DNA from: Granulosicoccus sp045106195 | GTDB taxonomy: Bacteria; Pseudomonadota; Gammaproteobacteria; Granulosicoccales; Granulosicoccaceae | Length of the DNA: 64,000 nucleotides | Direction of reading: 5' to 3' | Assembly (NCBI GenBank): GCA_045106195.1 | Contig: JBGCEH010000001.1 | Coordinates: 124,001 to 188,000 of the forward strand | Shown here: piece by piece, positions 19,015-27,592 of the stretch | Layout of the letters: every line of letters starts with the position of its first letter | Position numbering within the stretch: the stretch's first letter is position 1 | The notes under the pieces: generated by a model | Databases searched by the model: none | What the model saw: only the letters and a program-made list of their open reading frames with translations | What the model was told of the DNA's origin: nothing | Position numbers and translations under genes: made by a program

Positions 19015-19764
19015 ATGGATCTGACACCTGACCAACGTTATAGCCGCCACATCAGCCTTGAGCAGATGGGTGAATCCGGCCAGCAGAAACTCACCGATGC
19101 GCATGTGCTGATCGTGGGGCTGGGTGGACTTGGCTCTCCCGCTGCACTTTATCTGGCGGCAGCCGGGATAGGCCGTCTCAGTTTTTCTGACTTTGACACC
19201 GTTGAGACGTCCAATCTGCAGAGACAGATAGCGCATAACACTCACAGAGTCGGTCAACTGAAAACCGATTCGGCCCGTACTGCCTGTCTGGATATCAATC
19301 CAGATTGCCGGATTGACACGATAAACTATGCACTGGATGAAGAAGATCTGGCGACACTGATCCCCACATGCAGTGTTGTGCTTGATTGTACAGACAACTT
19401 TCCCACCCGATTCGCCATTAACGAAGCCTGCGTCAGGAACAAGGTGCCGTTAGTCAGTGGCGCTGCTATTCGTTTCGACGGTCAAATCAGTGTGTACGAT
19501 TCACGCCAATCTGACTCGCCCTGCTACCAATGCCTGTATGGCAACGGCAGTTCGACGGCTGACACTTGCGCGCAGGCAGGAATCCTCGGACCGGTGGTCG
19601 GGATGGTCGGCTGCGTGCAAGCCATCGAAGCCATCAAACTAATCTGTGGTATGGGCGATAGTCTCGCCGGACGGTTAGTACTGTTTGACGGACTTTCCAT
19701 GGAATGGAACGAGATACAACTGAAAAAAAACCCGGCCTGCACTTTGTGCGGACGGGCAATGTAA
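19015..19764 (+). CDS. moeB: E1-like adenylyltransferase, MoeB/ThiF family
   Basis: Activates the C-terminal Gly of a ubiquitin-like sulfur carrier (MoaD or ThiS) by adenylation. The 249-residue protein has the nucleotide loop GLGGLGSPAALYLAAAGIG, LQRQIAHNTHRVGQLKT, DCTDNFPTRFAINEAC, the zinc pairs CYQC and CTLC, and the conserved Cys of TADTCAQAGILGPVVG. No rhodanese domain is attached. MoeB and ThiF cannot be separated with certainty; in other gammaproteobacteria a moeB gene follows hemA-prfA-prmC nearby, which favours MoeB. Confidence 0.8.
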   Translation: MDLTPDQRYSRHISLEQMGESGQQKLTDAHVLIVGLGGLGSPAALYLAAAGIGRLSFSDFDTVETSNLQRQIAHNTHRVGQLKTDSARTACLDINPDCRIDTINYALDEEDLATLIPTCSVVLDCTDNFPTRFAINEACVRNKVPLVSGAAIRFDGQISVYDSRQSDSPCYQCLYGNGSSTADTCAQAGILGPVVGMVGCVQAIEAIKLICGMGDSLAGRLVLFDGLSMEWNEIQLKKNPACTLCGRAM

Positions 19765-19775
19765 AAGGGCAGCTG

Positions 19776-20294
19776 CTAAGCCATATGTAGCCCGCGAATC
19801 GGCAAGTTGCGATCCTGAGTTCCAATGATTCCATCAAGCACCACCTCAAGATCCGGCCTCACGCTGGGTGAATTGGAGGTCGCGATCACCTGCGTCAGCC
19901 CCTCAGGATTGACCAGATATAACCCTGGCTCGGCGTAAGGACCTGTAAGCTCACCGCCCGCCTCATGGTCAGTCAGATAGACTGAGAGCTGCCGGCACTC
20001 TTCAACACTTAAGCTATGAGCAACTGGCAACGTCCAGCCATTTTCATCAATGGTGCGACGCACGATGTGCTCCGGATCCATGGATGCAAGCATGAGATCA
20101 ACTTCGCGCTCAGCATATCCAGCTGCGAGCTCATGCAAACGGGCAACATAAGTCTTACAACGTGGGCAATGATCACCGCGATAAACGATCAGCACCGTCC
20201 ACCGGCCTTTGTTATCGCCAATTCGCTCGGTACCACCCGACATCATCTTGAATTCGATTGGTGGGAAAGGATTTGCCGGTTTGATAACTGCCAT
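19776..20294 (-). CDS. Peroxiredoxin-like / AhpC-TSA family protein
   Basis: Thioredoxin-fold protein of 172 residues with no signal peptide, so cytoplasmic. The active-site region is YRGDHCPRCKTYVARL, a CPRC (C-X2-C) motif at the start of the helix after the first strand, as in atypical redoxins. A cis-Pro-containing region (YLVNPEGLTQVIATSNSPSV) follows. Likely a thiol peroxidase or disulfide reductase; the electron donor is unknown. It converges with the MoeB-type gene 11 bp away. Confidence 0.75.
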   Translation of the reverse strand: MAVIKPANPFPPIEFKMMSGGTERIGDNKGRWTVLIVYRGDHCPRCKTYVARLHELAAGYAEREVDLMLASMDPEHIVRRTIDENGWTLPVAHSLSVEECRQLSVYLTDHEAGGELTGPYAEPGLYLVNPEGLTQVIATSNSPSVRPDLEVVLDGIIGTQDRNLPIRGLHMA

Positions 20295-20723
20295 TGAATT
20301 GTCCAGATGAGTGATGAAATTTCAGGGTGACTCGGGCTGATGCTATCAGATACAAATAAAGGACAGTCCGGATACCGTGGAAAATAAACGTGTCATTACT
20401 ACAACGTCAGTGGATCAATAAAGTGCAACTCTTGCACGCTGGTTTGGATAGACAGAACCTGAACTTAACAGCGTATTTCCAATTCCTGAATAATTTCGGC
20501 ACTACAGATGTGGGGTTTATGGGTGTATGCGTTAGGGTGAAACTTCTGTTGCGCCGATACGCTCTGTGTTCAATTATTCACTAAATCAATACAAGCCATC
20601 ACTGGGAACGCGATAAACGAAAAACTTCGTGCGGCGACAGTGTCAGGGTTCCTTTAGGAGATCAGAAGAAATACAATCAGCGGATAGGACAGCCCCATTC
20701 CCGGATTCAACTAAGAGAAAATA
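20295..20723. other. Intergenic region, no gene recognised
   Basis: About 430 bp between the divergent redoxin and siderophore-interacting protein genes. The longest frame (20390-20584) has no recognisable motif and no ribosome-binding site. The region presumably holds both promoters, but no convincing operator or Fur-box-like palindrome was seen. Confidence 0.5.
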
Positions 20724-21512
20724 ATGGCAGCAAAGCGTAAAGCCAGAGAACTTACTGTGACAGCCACACGGCATGTCACGCCTAACATGCTCAGGTTGAC
20801 TCTACACGGTGAGGATCTGAATGGATTTCCTGACGATGCGGAAGGTGCTTATTTCAAATTGGTTTTTGAGGGTACTGATGCACAAAGACCTGTAATGCGA
20901 ACTTACACCGTGGCGAAGTTTCGTAAAGAACTGCAAGAGATCGACGTTGACTTCATGCTTCACAGCAACTCCAATGGCGTCACTGACGGTGTTGCAGCAC
21001 CCTGGGCTATGCAGGCAAAAGTGGGCGATAGCATGTCGATTTTCGGGCCGGGACCCGCAACGTATGTGAACAGTGAGGCAGACTGGTTTTTGCTCGCTGC
21101 CGACATGACGGCTTTGCCAGCGTTGACTGCCAACCTGGCGCTGTTACCGAGTAATGCGACGGGCTACATGGTGGTAGAGATCCTCGCTGAAGACGACAAG
21201 CAGGAACTTCCTGTGCCGAAAAACATGGAAGTCATATGGGTGGTCAACCCCCATGCAGGCTCCAATGACTCACCTTTGTTTGACGCCATCGGAAAATTAC
21301 AATGGCTGGATGGTCAGGTAGCCGTGTGGACGGCCTGTGAATTCAAGACGATGAAGAAGATTCGCCAGTACTACCGCGAGCAACGTTCCGTGCAGAAATC
21401 TCATCTTTATGTTTCCAGCTATTGGAAAAAAGGGCTTAAGGAAGAGGAGCATAAAATAGCAAAGAAGGAGGACGGTGGCGGTGCAGCGGTTCCTCCACCA
21501 CCTTCAGTTTGA
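20724..21512 (+). CDS. Siderophore-interacting protein, FAD-dependent ferric reductase
   Basis: ViuB/YqjH-type flavoprotein, 262 residues, that reduces ferric siderophores in the cytoplasm. The FAD-binding motif is MRTYTVAKF near residue 58, the pyrophosphate/NAD(P)H region contains FGPGPATY and ADMTALPALTANLA, and the C-terminal WTACEFKTMKKIRQYYR plus SSYWKKG are family hallmarks. The C-terminal 20 residues are Lys/Glu then Gly/Pro rich and unusual. No siderophore receptor or transporter is nearby. The 3' end overlaps the next gene. Confidence 0.88.
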   Translation: MAAKRKARELTVTATRHVTPNMLRLTLHGEDLNGFPDDAEGAYFKLVFEGTDAQRPVMRTYTVAKFRKELQEIDVDFMLHSNSNGVTDGVAAPWAMQAKVGDSMSIFGPGPATYVNSEADWFLLAADMTALPALTANLALLPSNATGYMVVEILAEDDKQELPVPKNMEVIWVVNPHAGSNDSPLFDAIGKLQWLDGQVAVWTACEFKTMKKIRQYYREQRSVQKSHLYVSSYWKKGLKEEEHKIAKKEDGGGAAVPPPPSV

Positions 21513-22152
21513 ACAGGCACGAGGGACTGATAGCGTGACATGTTCAGCGTGTGGTGTGGGTAAGAACAAAGGGGATTACTGCAACTACTGTGGCACCTTG
21601 TACCCTGAGGCATTGAAGGCTGACCAGGCTCAATCTACTGCGCCTGTAAGTTCACTTGCCAGTAAGTATCAGGTTGAACGTACGCAGGATAGTCTGAGCA
21701 TCTGGTGGAATTGGCGCAGCTTGCCATTGTTGGCGTTTCTTGCTTTCTCTGTGTTCTGGATGTACATCGCTACCAGTTCAGGCTCGATATGGCCCACACT
21801 CGTCGGGGTCGTCATGATTGTGTATATCGTCATTCAGTTTGTGAACCGAACCACCATTAATGTGACTAATAATGGACTCAGCATTCATCATCGCCCTATT
21901 CCTTGTCGTAAGGGGTTTAAATTCCACGTTGGCAATATTCAGCAGATCTACGTTTCAAAAGAACAAAAGCGTTCCAAGAATAGAATATGGCATGCCCCTG
22001 CTTTACAACTGGTAACCAGTGACGGAAAACGACACGCTATTTTGAAAGGTCAGTCCGAAACTGAGTTTGCGGATTTCGAAGCGCTACGTCGGAAGATTCT
22101 GTCAGAACTCGGGATTGAGCCGAGAAGTGCTTTTGGTGAGTTTTCAGAGTAA
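21481..22152 (+). CDS. Zinc-ribbon membrane protein with PH-like domain, unknown function
   Basis: Not a known named protein. The N-terminus carries a zinc ribbon (CSACGVG and CNYCG, two C-X2-C pairs), then two adjacent hydrophobic segments (about LPLLAFLAFSVFWMYIA and WPTLVGVVMIVYIVIQF), then a soluble C-terminal domain of about 100 residues resembling bacterial PH-like modules (TTINVTNNGLSIHHRPIP). A strong AAGGAGG at 21465-21471 inside the preceding gene selects GTG 21481 (nine-base spacing) or GTG 21475 (three-base spacing); I prefer 21481. It overlaps the siderophore-interacting protein gene out of frame. Confidence 0.7.
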   Translation: MQRFLHHLQFEQARGTDSVTCSACGVGKNKGDYCNYCGTLYPEALKADQAQSTAPVSSLASKYQVERTQDSLSIWWNWRSLPLLAFLAFSVFWMYIATSSGSIWPTLVGVVMIVYIVIQFVNRTTINVTNNGLSIHHRPIPCRKGFKFHVGNIQQIYVSKEQKRSKNRIWHAPALQLVTSDGKRHAILKGQSETEFADFEALRRKILSELGIEPRSAFGEFSE

Positions 22153-22167
22153 GTTCATTTTGTATCA

Positions 22168-23076
22168 CTAATGCAAAGTTCCCTGAGACGCAGGTCCGTC
22201 ATCATTTGTGGTCTCGTTGGTGGTTATACCTTTAAACAATGCAGCAACATCAACCGGGTCATAGGCGTACAACGCATCGCAGAATTCGCAGGTGATTTCT
22301 ACACTGCCCTGCTCTTCAACAATGCTGTCTACTTCGCTTTTGCCCAGGCCCGTCAGCATGCCATCGGTGCGCTCACGTGAGCAGCTGCAATGAAATAGGA
22401 CAGGTTGTGGATCGAACAATCGAACACGTTCTTGGTGAAAGATTCGATGCAACAGCGTTTCTGCACTATCACGGCACAGTTCCTCGTCGGTCAGTGTCTC
22501 GCACAGAATCCTGGCACGTTGCCAACCATCGGCGTCATGATAGGTACGCTCTTCGACGGGCAGCTTCTGGATCAGGACACCGGCGGCCGAATGTTCGGAT
22601 ACGGCAAGGTAGAGCTCTGTAGGCAACTGTTCGCTTGTACGGAAATAGGTCTGCAGTGCGGCTGCCAGATTGTCGCCTTCCAAAGGCACGATGCCCTGGT
22701 AGGGTTCAGCCGTACGGTTGGCCTCGATGGTAATGATCATTCGCGCATCAGGACCAAATGCCGTTTGCAGATTTTTGCTGGCGGGTTCGGTACCCCAGCG
22801 CGCAAGACCACGAATATTTCCTTCGTTGGTGACTTGTACCACGAGTAGATGAATAGGTCCTTCACCACGCACTTGCAGGGTCATTTTGCCATCAAATTTT
22901 ATGGTACCGGCTAACAACGTGGCTGCGACGAAAGCCTCACCCAGAATCTGCTTGACCACGGGTGGGTAGTTGGTACGGGCTGTAGCCTCTTTCCAGGTTT
23001 CATCCAGCTGCACCAGCTCTCCGCGTGCGTCACACGAATCCACCATGAATTTTTGTTGTACGTCTTGGTTGCGCAC
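22168..23076 (-). CDS. hslO: Redox-regulated chaperone Hsp33
   Basis: Holdase activated by oxidative unfolding, 302 residues. The C-terminal redox switch has four zinc-binding cysteines, HCSCSRERT (C-X-C) and CEFC (C-X2-C), and the N-terminal domain shows the typical GEAFVAATLLAGTIKFDG. The start is GTG at 23076, with GGAG six bases upstream. It follows the BASS-type transporter gene by three bases, so they are co-transcribed. Confidence 0.95.
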   Translation of the reverse strand: MRNQDVQQKFMVDSCDARGELVQLDETWKEATARTNYPPVVKQILGEAFVAATLLAGTIKFDGKMTLQVRGEGPIHLLVVQVTNEGNIRGLARWGTEPASKNLQTAFGPDARMIITIEANRTAEPYQGIVPLEGDNLAAALQTYFRTSEQLPTELYLAVSEHSAAGVLIQKLPVEERTYHDADGWQRARILCETLTDEELCRDSAETLLHRIFHQERVRLFDPQPVLFHCSCSRERTDGMLTGLGKSEVDSIVEEQGSVEITCEFCDALYAYDPVDVAALFKGITTNETTNDDGPASQGTLH

Positions 23077-23079
23077 GTT

Positions 23080-24036
23080 TTACTCCAGTCGGCGGTAAAA
23101 AAAATCACCTAACAACGGTGTCAGATACATCGGTATCTGGTAACAGGCGATGAACAGCAATAAGGGTTCAGTGAAAGATACTGGCAATGCCGTTAAATAC
23201 AAGGCAACGTTTCGATTACCGTAGATCACTCCGGTACCAATAATACGAGCAGGTTGATGTTTTATCACTCTGGCCGTACTCGCACCCAGTAGCTGGAATC
23301 CTGCATTTATGGTAACGGCTGCCGCAAGCGCGACGAGGAAATCGCGCATCGTTGTGTCCGGGGCATGTAATGCGCTCATAAGGCCGATGACCATCAAGGC
23401 AAGGGTAATGGCGGATGCGCCGTCCAGTGCTTGCAGGGATAACGAGAACTGGTTTTTTTTTGCAAAGCGCGTACTCAACACACCTGCGATGGTGGCTGTA
23501 AGGATTAACAACAATAGTTTCAGGGACGGCAGTAGCAGACCATTCAGCGGCTGGTCAGAGAACGCTATCATCAGAACCGGCAGGCATGTGAGTGGCAACA
23601 GAACGGTGCCGGCGATTAACCAGCGCAACGCCAGTGCGCCATCTCCCTTCAACAGGGTCACAAGGCTAGGGCTTCCGGATATGGGAGACGCAGCCGCTAC
23701 GAGGGTTGCGGCCAAGCGCCAGATATCGGGCAAACCGATTAGCGTGGCCAGCGAGAATACCGCGAGTGGGAAGACAAGTTGCGCTATCAGTACGCGGGTG
23801 ATGAGGGCCTGCCATTTGTCAGACTGTAAATCGCCGGAGACGCCGACGGCGTCTGATGTCAAAGCCCCGCTGCTCGCCAAACGGACGACTGAAAAAAAGA
23901 GCAACAGCCAGATGGATGGTCCGATCAGGCCGCTGAGAGGTTCTGCTGCCCATGGCAGTGTGAATCCTCCGACAAGACCCAGCGGCAGTACCCATCGCGC
24001 CTGCCTTCCACAGCACTCAAGGGCATGAAGGAGCAT
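23080..24036 (-). CDS. BASS-type (bile acid:sodium symporter-like) membrane transporter
   Basis: Integral membrane protein of 318 residues with about nine or ten hydrophobic segments. The repeated Pro/Gly-containing half pattern and segments such as AAASPISGSPSLVTLLKGD and GVIYGNRNVALYLTALP resemble the bile-acid:sodium symporter/ACR3 superfamily. The substrate cannot be inferred. It is immediately upstream of hslO and probably in the same transcript. Confidence 0.6.
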   Translation of the reverse strand: MLLHALECCGRQARWVLPLGLVGGFTLPWAAEPLSGLIGPSIWLLLFFSVVRLASSGALTSDAVGVSGDLQSDKWQALITRVLIAQLVFPLAVFSLATLIGLPDIWRLAATLVAAASPISGSPSLVTLLKGDGALALRWLIAGTVLLPLTCLPVLMIAFSDQPLNGLLLPSLKLLLLILTATIAGVLSTRFAKKNQFSLSLQALDGASAITLALMVIGLMSALHAPDTTMRDFLVALAAAVTINAGFQLLGASTARVIKHQPARIIGTGVIYGNRNVALYLTALPVSFTEPLLLFIACYQIPMYLTPLLGDFFYRRLE

Positions 24037-24061
24037 CAGTTTATCTGACTGGAGTCACTCA

Positions 24062-25498
24062 CTACCCTTTGAGCTTTTCCCTGAGTATCTTATTCAACTG
24101 CGCCGGATTGGCTTTGCCTTTTGATGCTTTCATGACAGCACCAACGAAGAATGACAGCAATTTTTCCTTGCCGGCACGGTACTCGGCAAGTTGCGATGGG
24201 TTGGCTGCAATTACCTCGTCAATCATGGCCTCGATAGCACCGGTATCGCTGATCTGTTTAAGCCCACGGGCATCAATGATGGCATCGACGTTGGTTTCTC
24301 CGGACCATAGGGCGTCGAATACTTGCTTGCCGAGTTTTCCGGATAGCGTACCGTCATCAACACGGTTTATCAGCATACCCAATTCGGTAGCGGCAACAGG
24401 CATGTCAGACAGCTCAACATCCTCTTTGTTCATTCGCCCGAAAACCTCACCGAGCACCCAGTTTGAGGCAAGTTTAGGCGCGAAACCTTGACCTTCCAGC
24501 ACAGCTTCGAAGTAGTTGGCAGTTAGTTTGTCGGAGCACAATGCCTGTGCATCATCAGGCGGTATGCCCAGATCATCGATAAAGCGCTGACGGCGCACTG
24601 CCGGTAATTCAGGCATGGTCTTTGCCACGGCTTCGATAAAAGCATCATCGATGACCAGTGGCGGCAAGTCAGGGTCAGGGAAGTAGCGATAGTCATTGGC
24701 CTCCTCCTTCGAGCGCATGGAGCGGGTCTCATCCTTGTCCGCATCGTACAAACGGGTTTCCTGAACGATGCTGCCACCATCTTCCAGAATGTCAATCTGT
24801 CGCTCTACTTCGAAATCGATAGCTCTTTCCAGAAAACGGAAGGAGTTGACGTTTTTGATTTCGGTTCGTGTGCCCAGCTTCTCAGAACCCACCGGGCGAA
24901 CAGACACGTTGGCATCACAGCGGAATGAGCCTTCCTGCATGTTGCCATCGCAGATGTCTATGTATTGCACCAGCGAGTGGATGTAACGAGCATAGGCTAC
25001 CGCCTCGGTGGCTGAACGCATGTCGGGCTCGGAGACGATTTCCAGCAGAGGGGTTCCAGCGCGATTCAAATCGATGCCTGTAGAGCCTTCGAACAGGTCG
25101 TGGACAGATTTGCCTGCGTCTTCCTCCAAGTGTGCACGGGTAAGGCCGATGCGCTTTTCAGTGCCATCAGGGAGAGTGACGGTGATTGCGCCCTCGCCGA
25201 CTATCGGATGCGACATCTGGCTGATTTGATAGCCTTTAGGCAGATCGGGATAGAAGTAGTTCTTGCGCGCGAATACGGAGTATTTGCCGATGTGTGCGTC
25301 GGTTGCCAGTGCGAATTTGACTGCCATGCGAACAACGTCTTTGTTGACCACTGGCAATACACCCGGAAGACCCAGGTCCACAGCGCTTGCCTGTGTATTG
25401 GGCTCCGACCCAAAGGCTGTTGAAGCCGTCGAAAATATCTTTGATCGAGTTGCCAGCTGCGCGTGAATTTCAAGCCCGATGACGGTTTCCCATTCCAT
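24062..25498 (-). CDS. gatB: Asp/Glu-tRNA amidotransferase subunit B
   Basis: Kinase/amidotransferase subunit of GatCAB that converts Glu-tRNA-Gln to Gln-tRNA-Gln or Asp-tRNA-Asn to Asn-tRNA-Asn. Visible: MEWETVIGLEIHAQL, the FCRCDANVSVRP-like segment (here FRCDANVSVRPVGSE), and the C-terminal YqeY-like domain ending KANPAQLNKILREKLKG. I chose ATG 25498, with GAGG eight bases upstream, over 25504 and the frame's earlier starts, which lie inside gatA. Length is 478 residues, normal for the family. Confidence 0.95.
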   Translation of the reverse strand: MEWETVIGLEIHAQLATRSKIFSTASTAFGSEPNTQASAVDLGLPGVLPVVNKDVVRMAVKFALATDAHIGKYSVFARKNYFYPDLPKGYQISQMSHPIVGEGAITVTLPDGTEKRIGLTRAHLEEDAGKSVHDLFEGSTGIDLNRAGTPLLEIVSEPDMRSATEAVAYARYIHSLVQYIDICDGNMQEGSFRCDANVSVRPVGSEKLGTRTEIKNVNSFRFLERAIDFEVERQIDILEDGGSIVQETRLYDADKDETRSMRSKEEANDYRYFPDPDLPPLVIDDAFIEAVAKTMPELPAVRRQRFIDDLGIPPDDAQALCSDKLTANYFEAVLEGQGFAPKLASNWVLGEVFGRMNKEDVELSDMPVAATELGMLINRVDDGTLSGKLGKQVFDALWSGETNVDAIIDARGLKQISDTGAIEAMIDEVIAANPSQLAEYRAGKEKLLSFFVGAVMKASKGKANPAQLNKILREKLKG

Positions 25499-25508
25499 AG
25501 CCATACCC

Positions 25509-26966
25509 TCACTCAATGCCGGCTGGTGACTGCGCATGCCAGTCGGTGATCTGCTGGTATCGATGCGCAATGTTCAAAAGCTGCGCCTCTTCATAGGCAG
25601 GCGCAACCAGTTGCAGACCGATGGGTAGGCCTTCGCTAAATCCGCACGGCACAGATATACCCGGCAGACCGCTGAGATTAGCTGATACGGTAAACAGATC
25701 GTTCAGGTACATACTGGTGGGGTCACTGTGTTTTTCTCCGCTTTTGAAGGCGGTGGTAGGCGTTGTCGGACCCGCGATAAGATCAACATTCTTGAAGGCT
25801 TCAGAGAAATCGTTGCTCACGAGCTGCCGCACTTGTTGAGCTTTCAGATAATAGGCATCGTAGTAGCCGGCAGACAAGGCATAAGCACCGATCAGTATCC
25901 GGCGCTTGACCTCTTTGCCAAAGCCTTCGCCGCGCGTGCGCGTATAGAGATCTTCCAGATTTTGCGGGTTTTCGCAGCGATAGCCGAAACGTACACCGTC
26001 GAATCGCGATAGGTTGCTGGATGCTTCTGCCGGTGCTATGACATAGTAGGCTGGAATACAGTGTTGCTGGTTAGGCAAGCTGACGGGTTTTAGCACCGCA
26101 CCGGCTTTTTCCAGTTCGGCAAGCGCTGACTGGACATGCGTTGCTATTACAGGGTCAAGGCCTTGACCGAAGTACTCATTAGGAATGCCGATACGCAGAC
26201 CGTTGAGATCGTTTTCGAGGGCGACACTGAAATCCGGTACCGCGGCTGTACTGCTGGTGGAATCTCTGACATCGTGTCCAGACATGGCTTGTAACAATAA
26301 AGCACAGTCTTCGGCTGTGCGGGCCATGGGTCCGCCCTGATCAAGACTGGACGCAAAGGCGATCATCCCGTAGCGCGATACTCGGCCATAGGTTGGCTTG
26401 ATGCCGGTGATTCCACAGAAGGCCGCAGGTTGCCGGATGGATCCGCCCGTGTCGGTACCAGTGGCGCCAGACGCCAGTTGGGCAGCGACGAGGGCAGCAC
26501 TGCCACCGGATGACCCGCCAGGCACCCTGTCGTGTTGCCAGGGATTGGCCACGGGTCCGTAGTAGCTGTTTTCGTTGGAGGATCCCATGGCGAATTCATC
26601 CATGTTGGCCTTGCCCAGCATAACGACCCCGGCGGAACTCAGCTTGTCGACCACAGTGGCGTTATAAGGCGCTTTAAAATTCTCCAGAATTCGCGAGCCG
26701 CAGGTGGTGGCAATTCCTTTTGTACAGAAAATATCCTTGTGTGCGATGGGAATACCTGTGAGGGGGCCTGCATTTCCAGATGCGCGGGTATTGTCAGCTT
26801 TCACGGCTGCGGCTTTAGCGCCTTCCACATCCACATGCAGATAGGCATTGATTGCGGGGTTAAGGCGTTCAATGCGCTCAAGATAGTGATTGACCAGCTC
26901 CGCACTGCTTATCTCGGAAGTCTGGAGCATGGCGGCCTGCTGGGCCAGTGTCTTTTGCGAAATCAT
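25509..26966 (-). CDS. gatA: Asp/Glu-tRNA amidotransferase subunit A
   Basis: Amidase-signature subunit that makes ammonia from glutamine for GatB, 485 residues. Visible: the catalytic Lys region IAHKDIFCTKG, the serine-rich signature PGGSSGGSAALVAAQLASGA containing the catalytic Ser, and TDTGGSIRQPAAFCGITG. It overlaps gatC by 4 bp, and gatB begins just after its stop. Because tRNA-Gln is also present, GatCAB may act on Asn, Gln or both. Confidence 0.96.
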   Translation of the reverse strand: MISQKTLAQQAAMLQTSEISSAELVNHYLERIERLNPAINAYLHVDVEGAKAAAVKADNTRASGNAGPLTGIPIAHKDIFCTKGIATTCGSRILENFKAPYNATVVDKLSSAGVVMLGKANMDEFAMGSSNENSYYGPVANPWQHDRVPGGSSGGSAALVAAQLASGATGTDTGGSIRQPAAFCGITGIKPTYGRVSRYGMIAFASSLDQGGPMARTAEDCALLLQAMSGHDVRDSTSSTAAVPDFSVALENDLNGLRIGIPNEYFGQGLDPVIATHVQSALAELEKAGAVLKPVSLPNQQHCIPAYYVIAPAEASSNLSRFDGVRFGYRCENPQNLEDLYTRTRGEGFGKEVKRRILIGAYALSAGYYDAYYLKAQQVRQLVSNDFSEAFKNVDLIAGPTTPTTAFKSGEKHSDPTSMYLNDLFTVSANLSGLPGISVPCGFSEGLPIGLQLVAPAYEEAQLLNIAHRYQQITDWHAQSPAGIE

Positions 26967-27250
26967 TCGATTACTCTCGGCACGAGGAAATAGCCGTCCC
27001 GGGTTTCAGGGGCCGGCGCCTGAAGGATTTCGCGCTGGTCGATCTCGGTGACCTCATCTTCGCGCAGCCACAGGCTTGCACTGGCAGGATGGGCCATGGG
27101 CTCGACGCCTTTAGTGTCGATGGCCTGTAACTGCTCCACCAGAGAAAGAACACTGGAAACGTCAGCCGCCAGCGGTGCCAGATCATCGGGCTCTATACCA
27201 ACGCGCGCCAGATGCGCGATGGCTGCAATATCATCAGGAGTTAATGCCAC
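26963..27250 (-). CDS. gatC: Asp/Glu-tRNA amidotransferase subunit C
   Basis: Small stabilising subunit, 95 residues: VALTPDDIAAIAHLARVGIE at the N-terminus, PMAHP in the middle, and RDGYFLVPRVIE at the C-terminus. The start is GTG at 27250, with GAAGG six bases upstream; the frame's earlier start at 27289 would add 13 residues not found in the family. The gene overlaps gatA (ATGA) and opens the gatCAB operon, divergent from slyX. Confidence 0.94.
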   Translation of the reverse strand: MALTPDDIAAIAHLARVGIEPDDLAPLAADVSSVLSLVEQLQAIDTKGVEPMAHPASASLWLREDEVTEIDQREILQAPAPETRDGYFLVPRVIE

Positions 27251-27351
27251 GGTATGCCTTCGGAGGAAGTAAACGGGCAAACGTATCATAAATAGGTTTG
27301 CAACTGCCTTGTCAAATGGTCAAAATTACCCGCCTAGTCAGGAATCAACTC

Positions 27352-27570
27352 GTGTCAAGCAACGAATACAGCCAGCGCATCGAAACCCTTGAACTCAAAC
27401 TCATGGATCTCGAGAACACCGTCCAGGAGCTCAATGAGGTCATCCTCCGTCAGTATCGGGACATCGAACGTTTGCAACTGCAGCAGGAGGAGTTATTGCG
27501 CCATTCGACAGGTGGAGCACCATCCGGGGCCGTGCCAACCGCTATTGATGAACTGCCGCCACATTACTAG
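27352..27570 (+). CDS. slyX: SlyX family protein
   Basis: Short coiled-coil protein of unknown molecular role. From GTG 27352 (AGGA eight bases upstream) it is 72 residues, the usual SlyX size, and ends in the family-typical PPHY. The heptad-rich RIETLELKLMDLENTVQELN is the coiled coil. The longer frame starting at 27298 adds residues without support. Confidence 0.87.
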   Translation: MSSNEYSQRIETLELKLMDLENTVQELNEVILRQYRDIERLQLQQEELLRHSTGGAPSGAVPTAIDELPPHY

Positions 27571-27592
27571 ATTGCCTCGGGCAATAGCTGGC

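Noticed and set aside
20390..20584. 64-codon frame in the redoxin to siderophore-protein gap
   Set aside because: No ribosome-binding site, no recognisable sequence.
23309..24028. 239-codon plus-strand frame antisense to the BASS-type transporter
   Set aside because: Ser/Arg/Ala-rich composition typical of an antisense shadow; the opposite strand encodes a coherent polytopic membrane protein.
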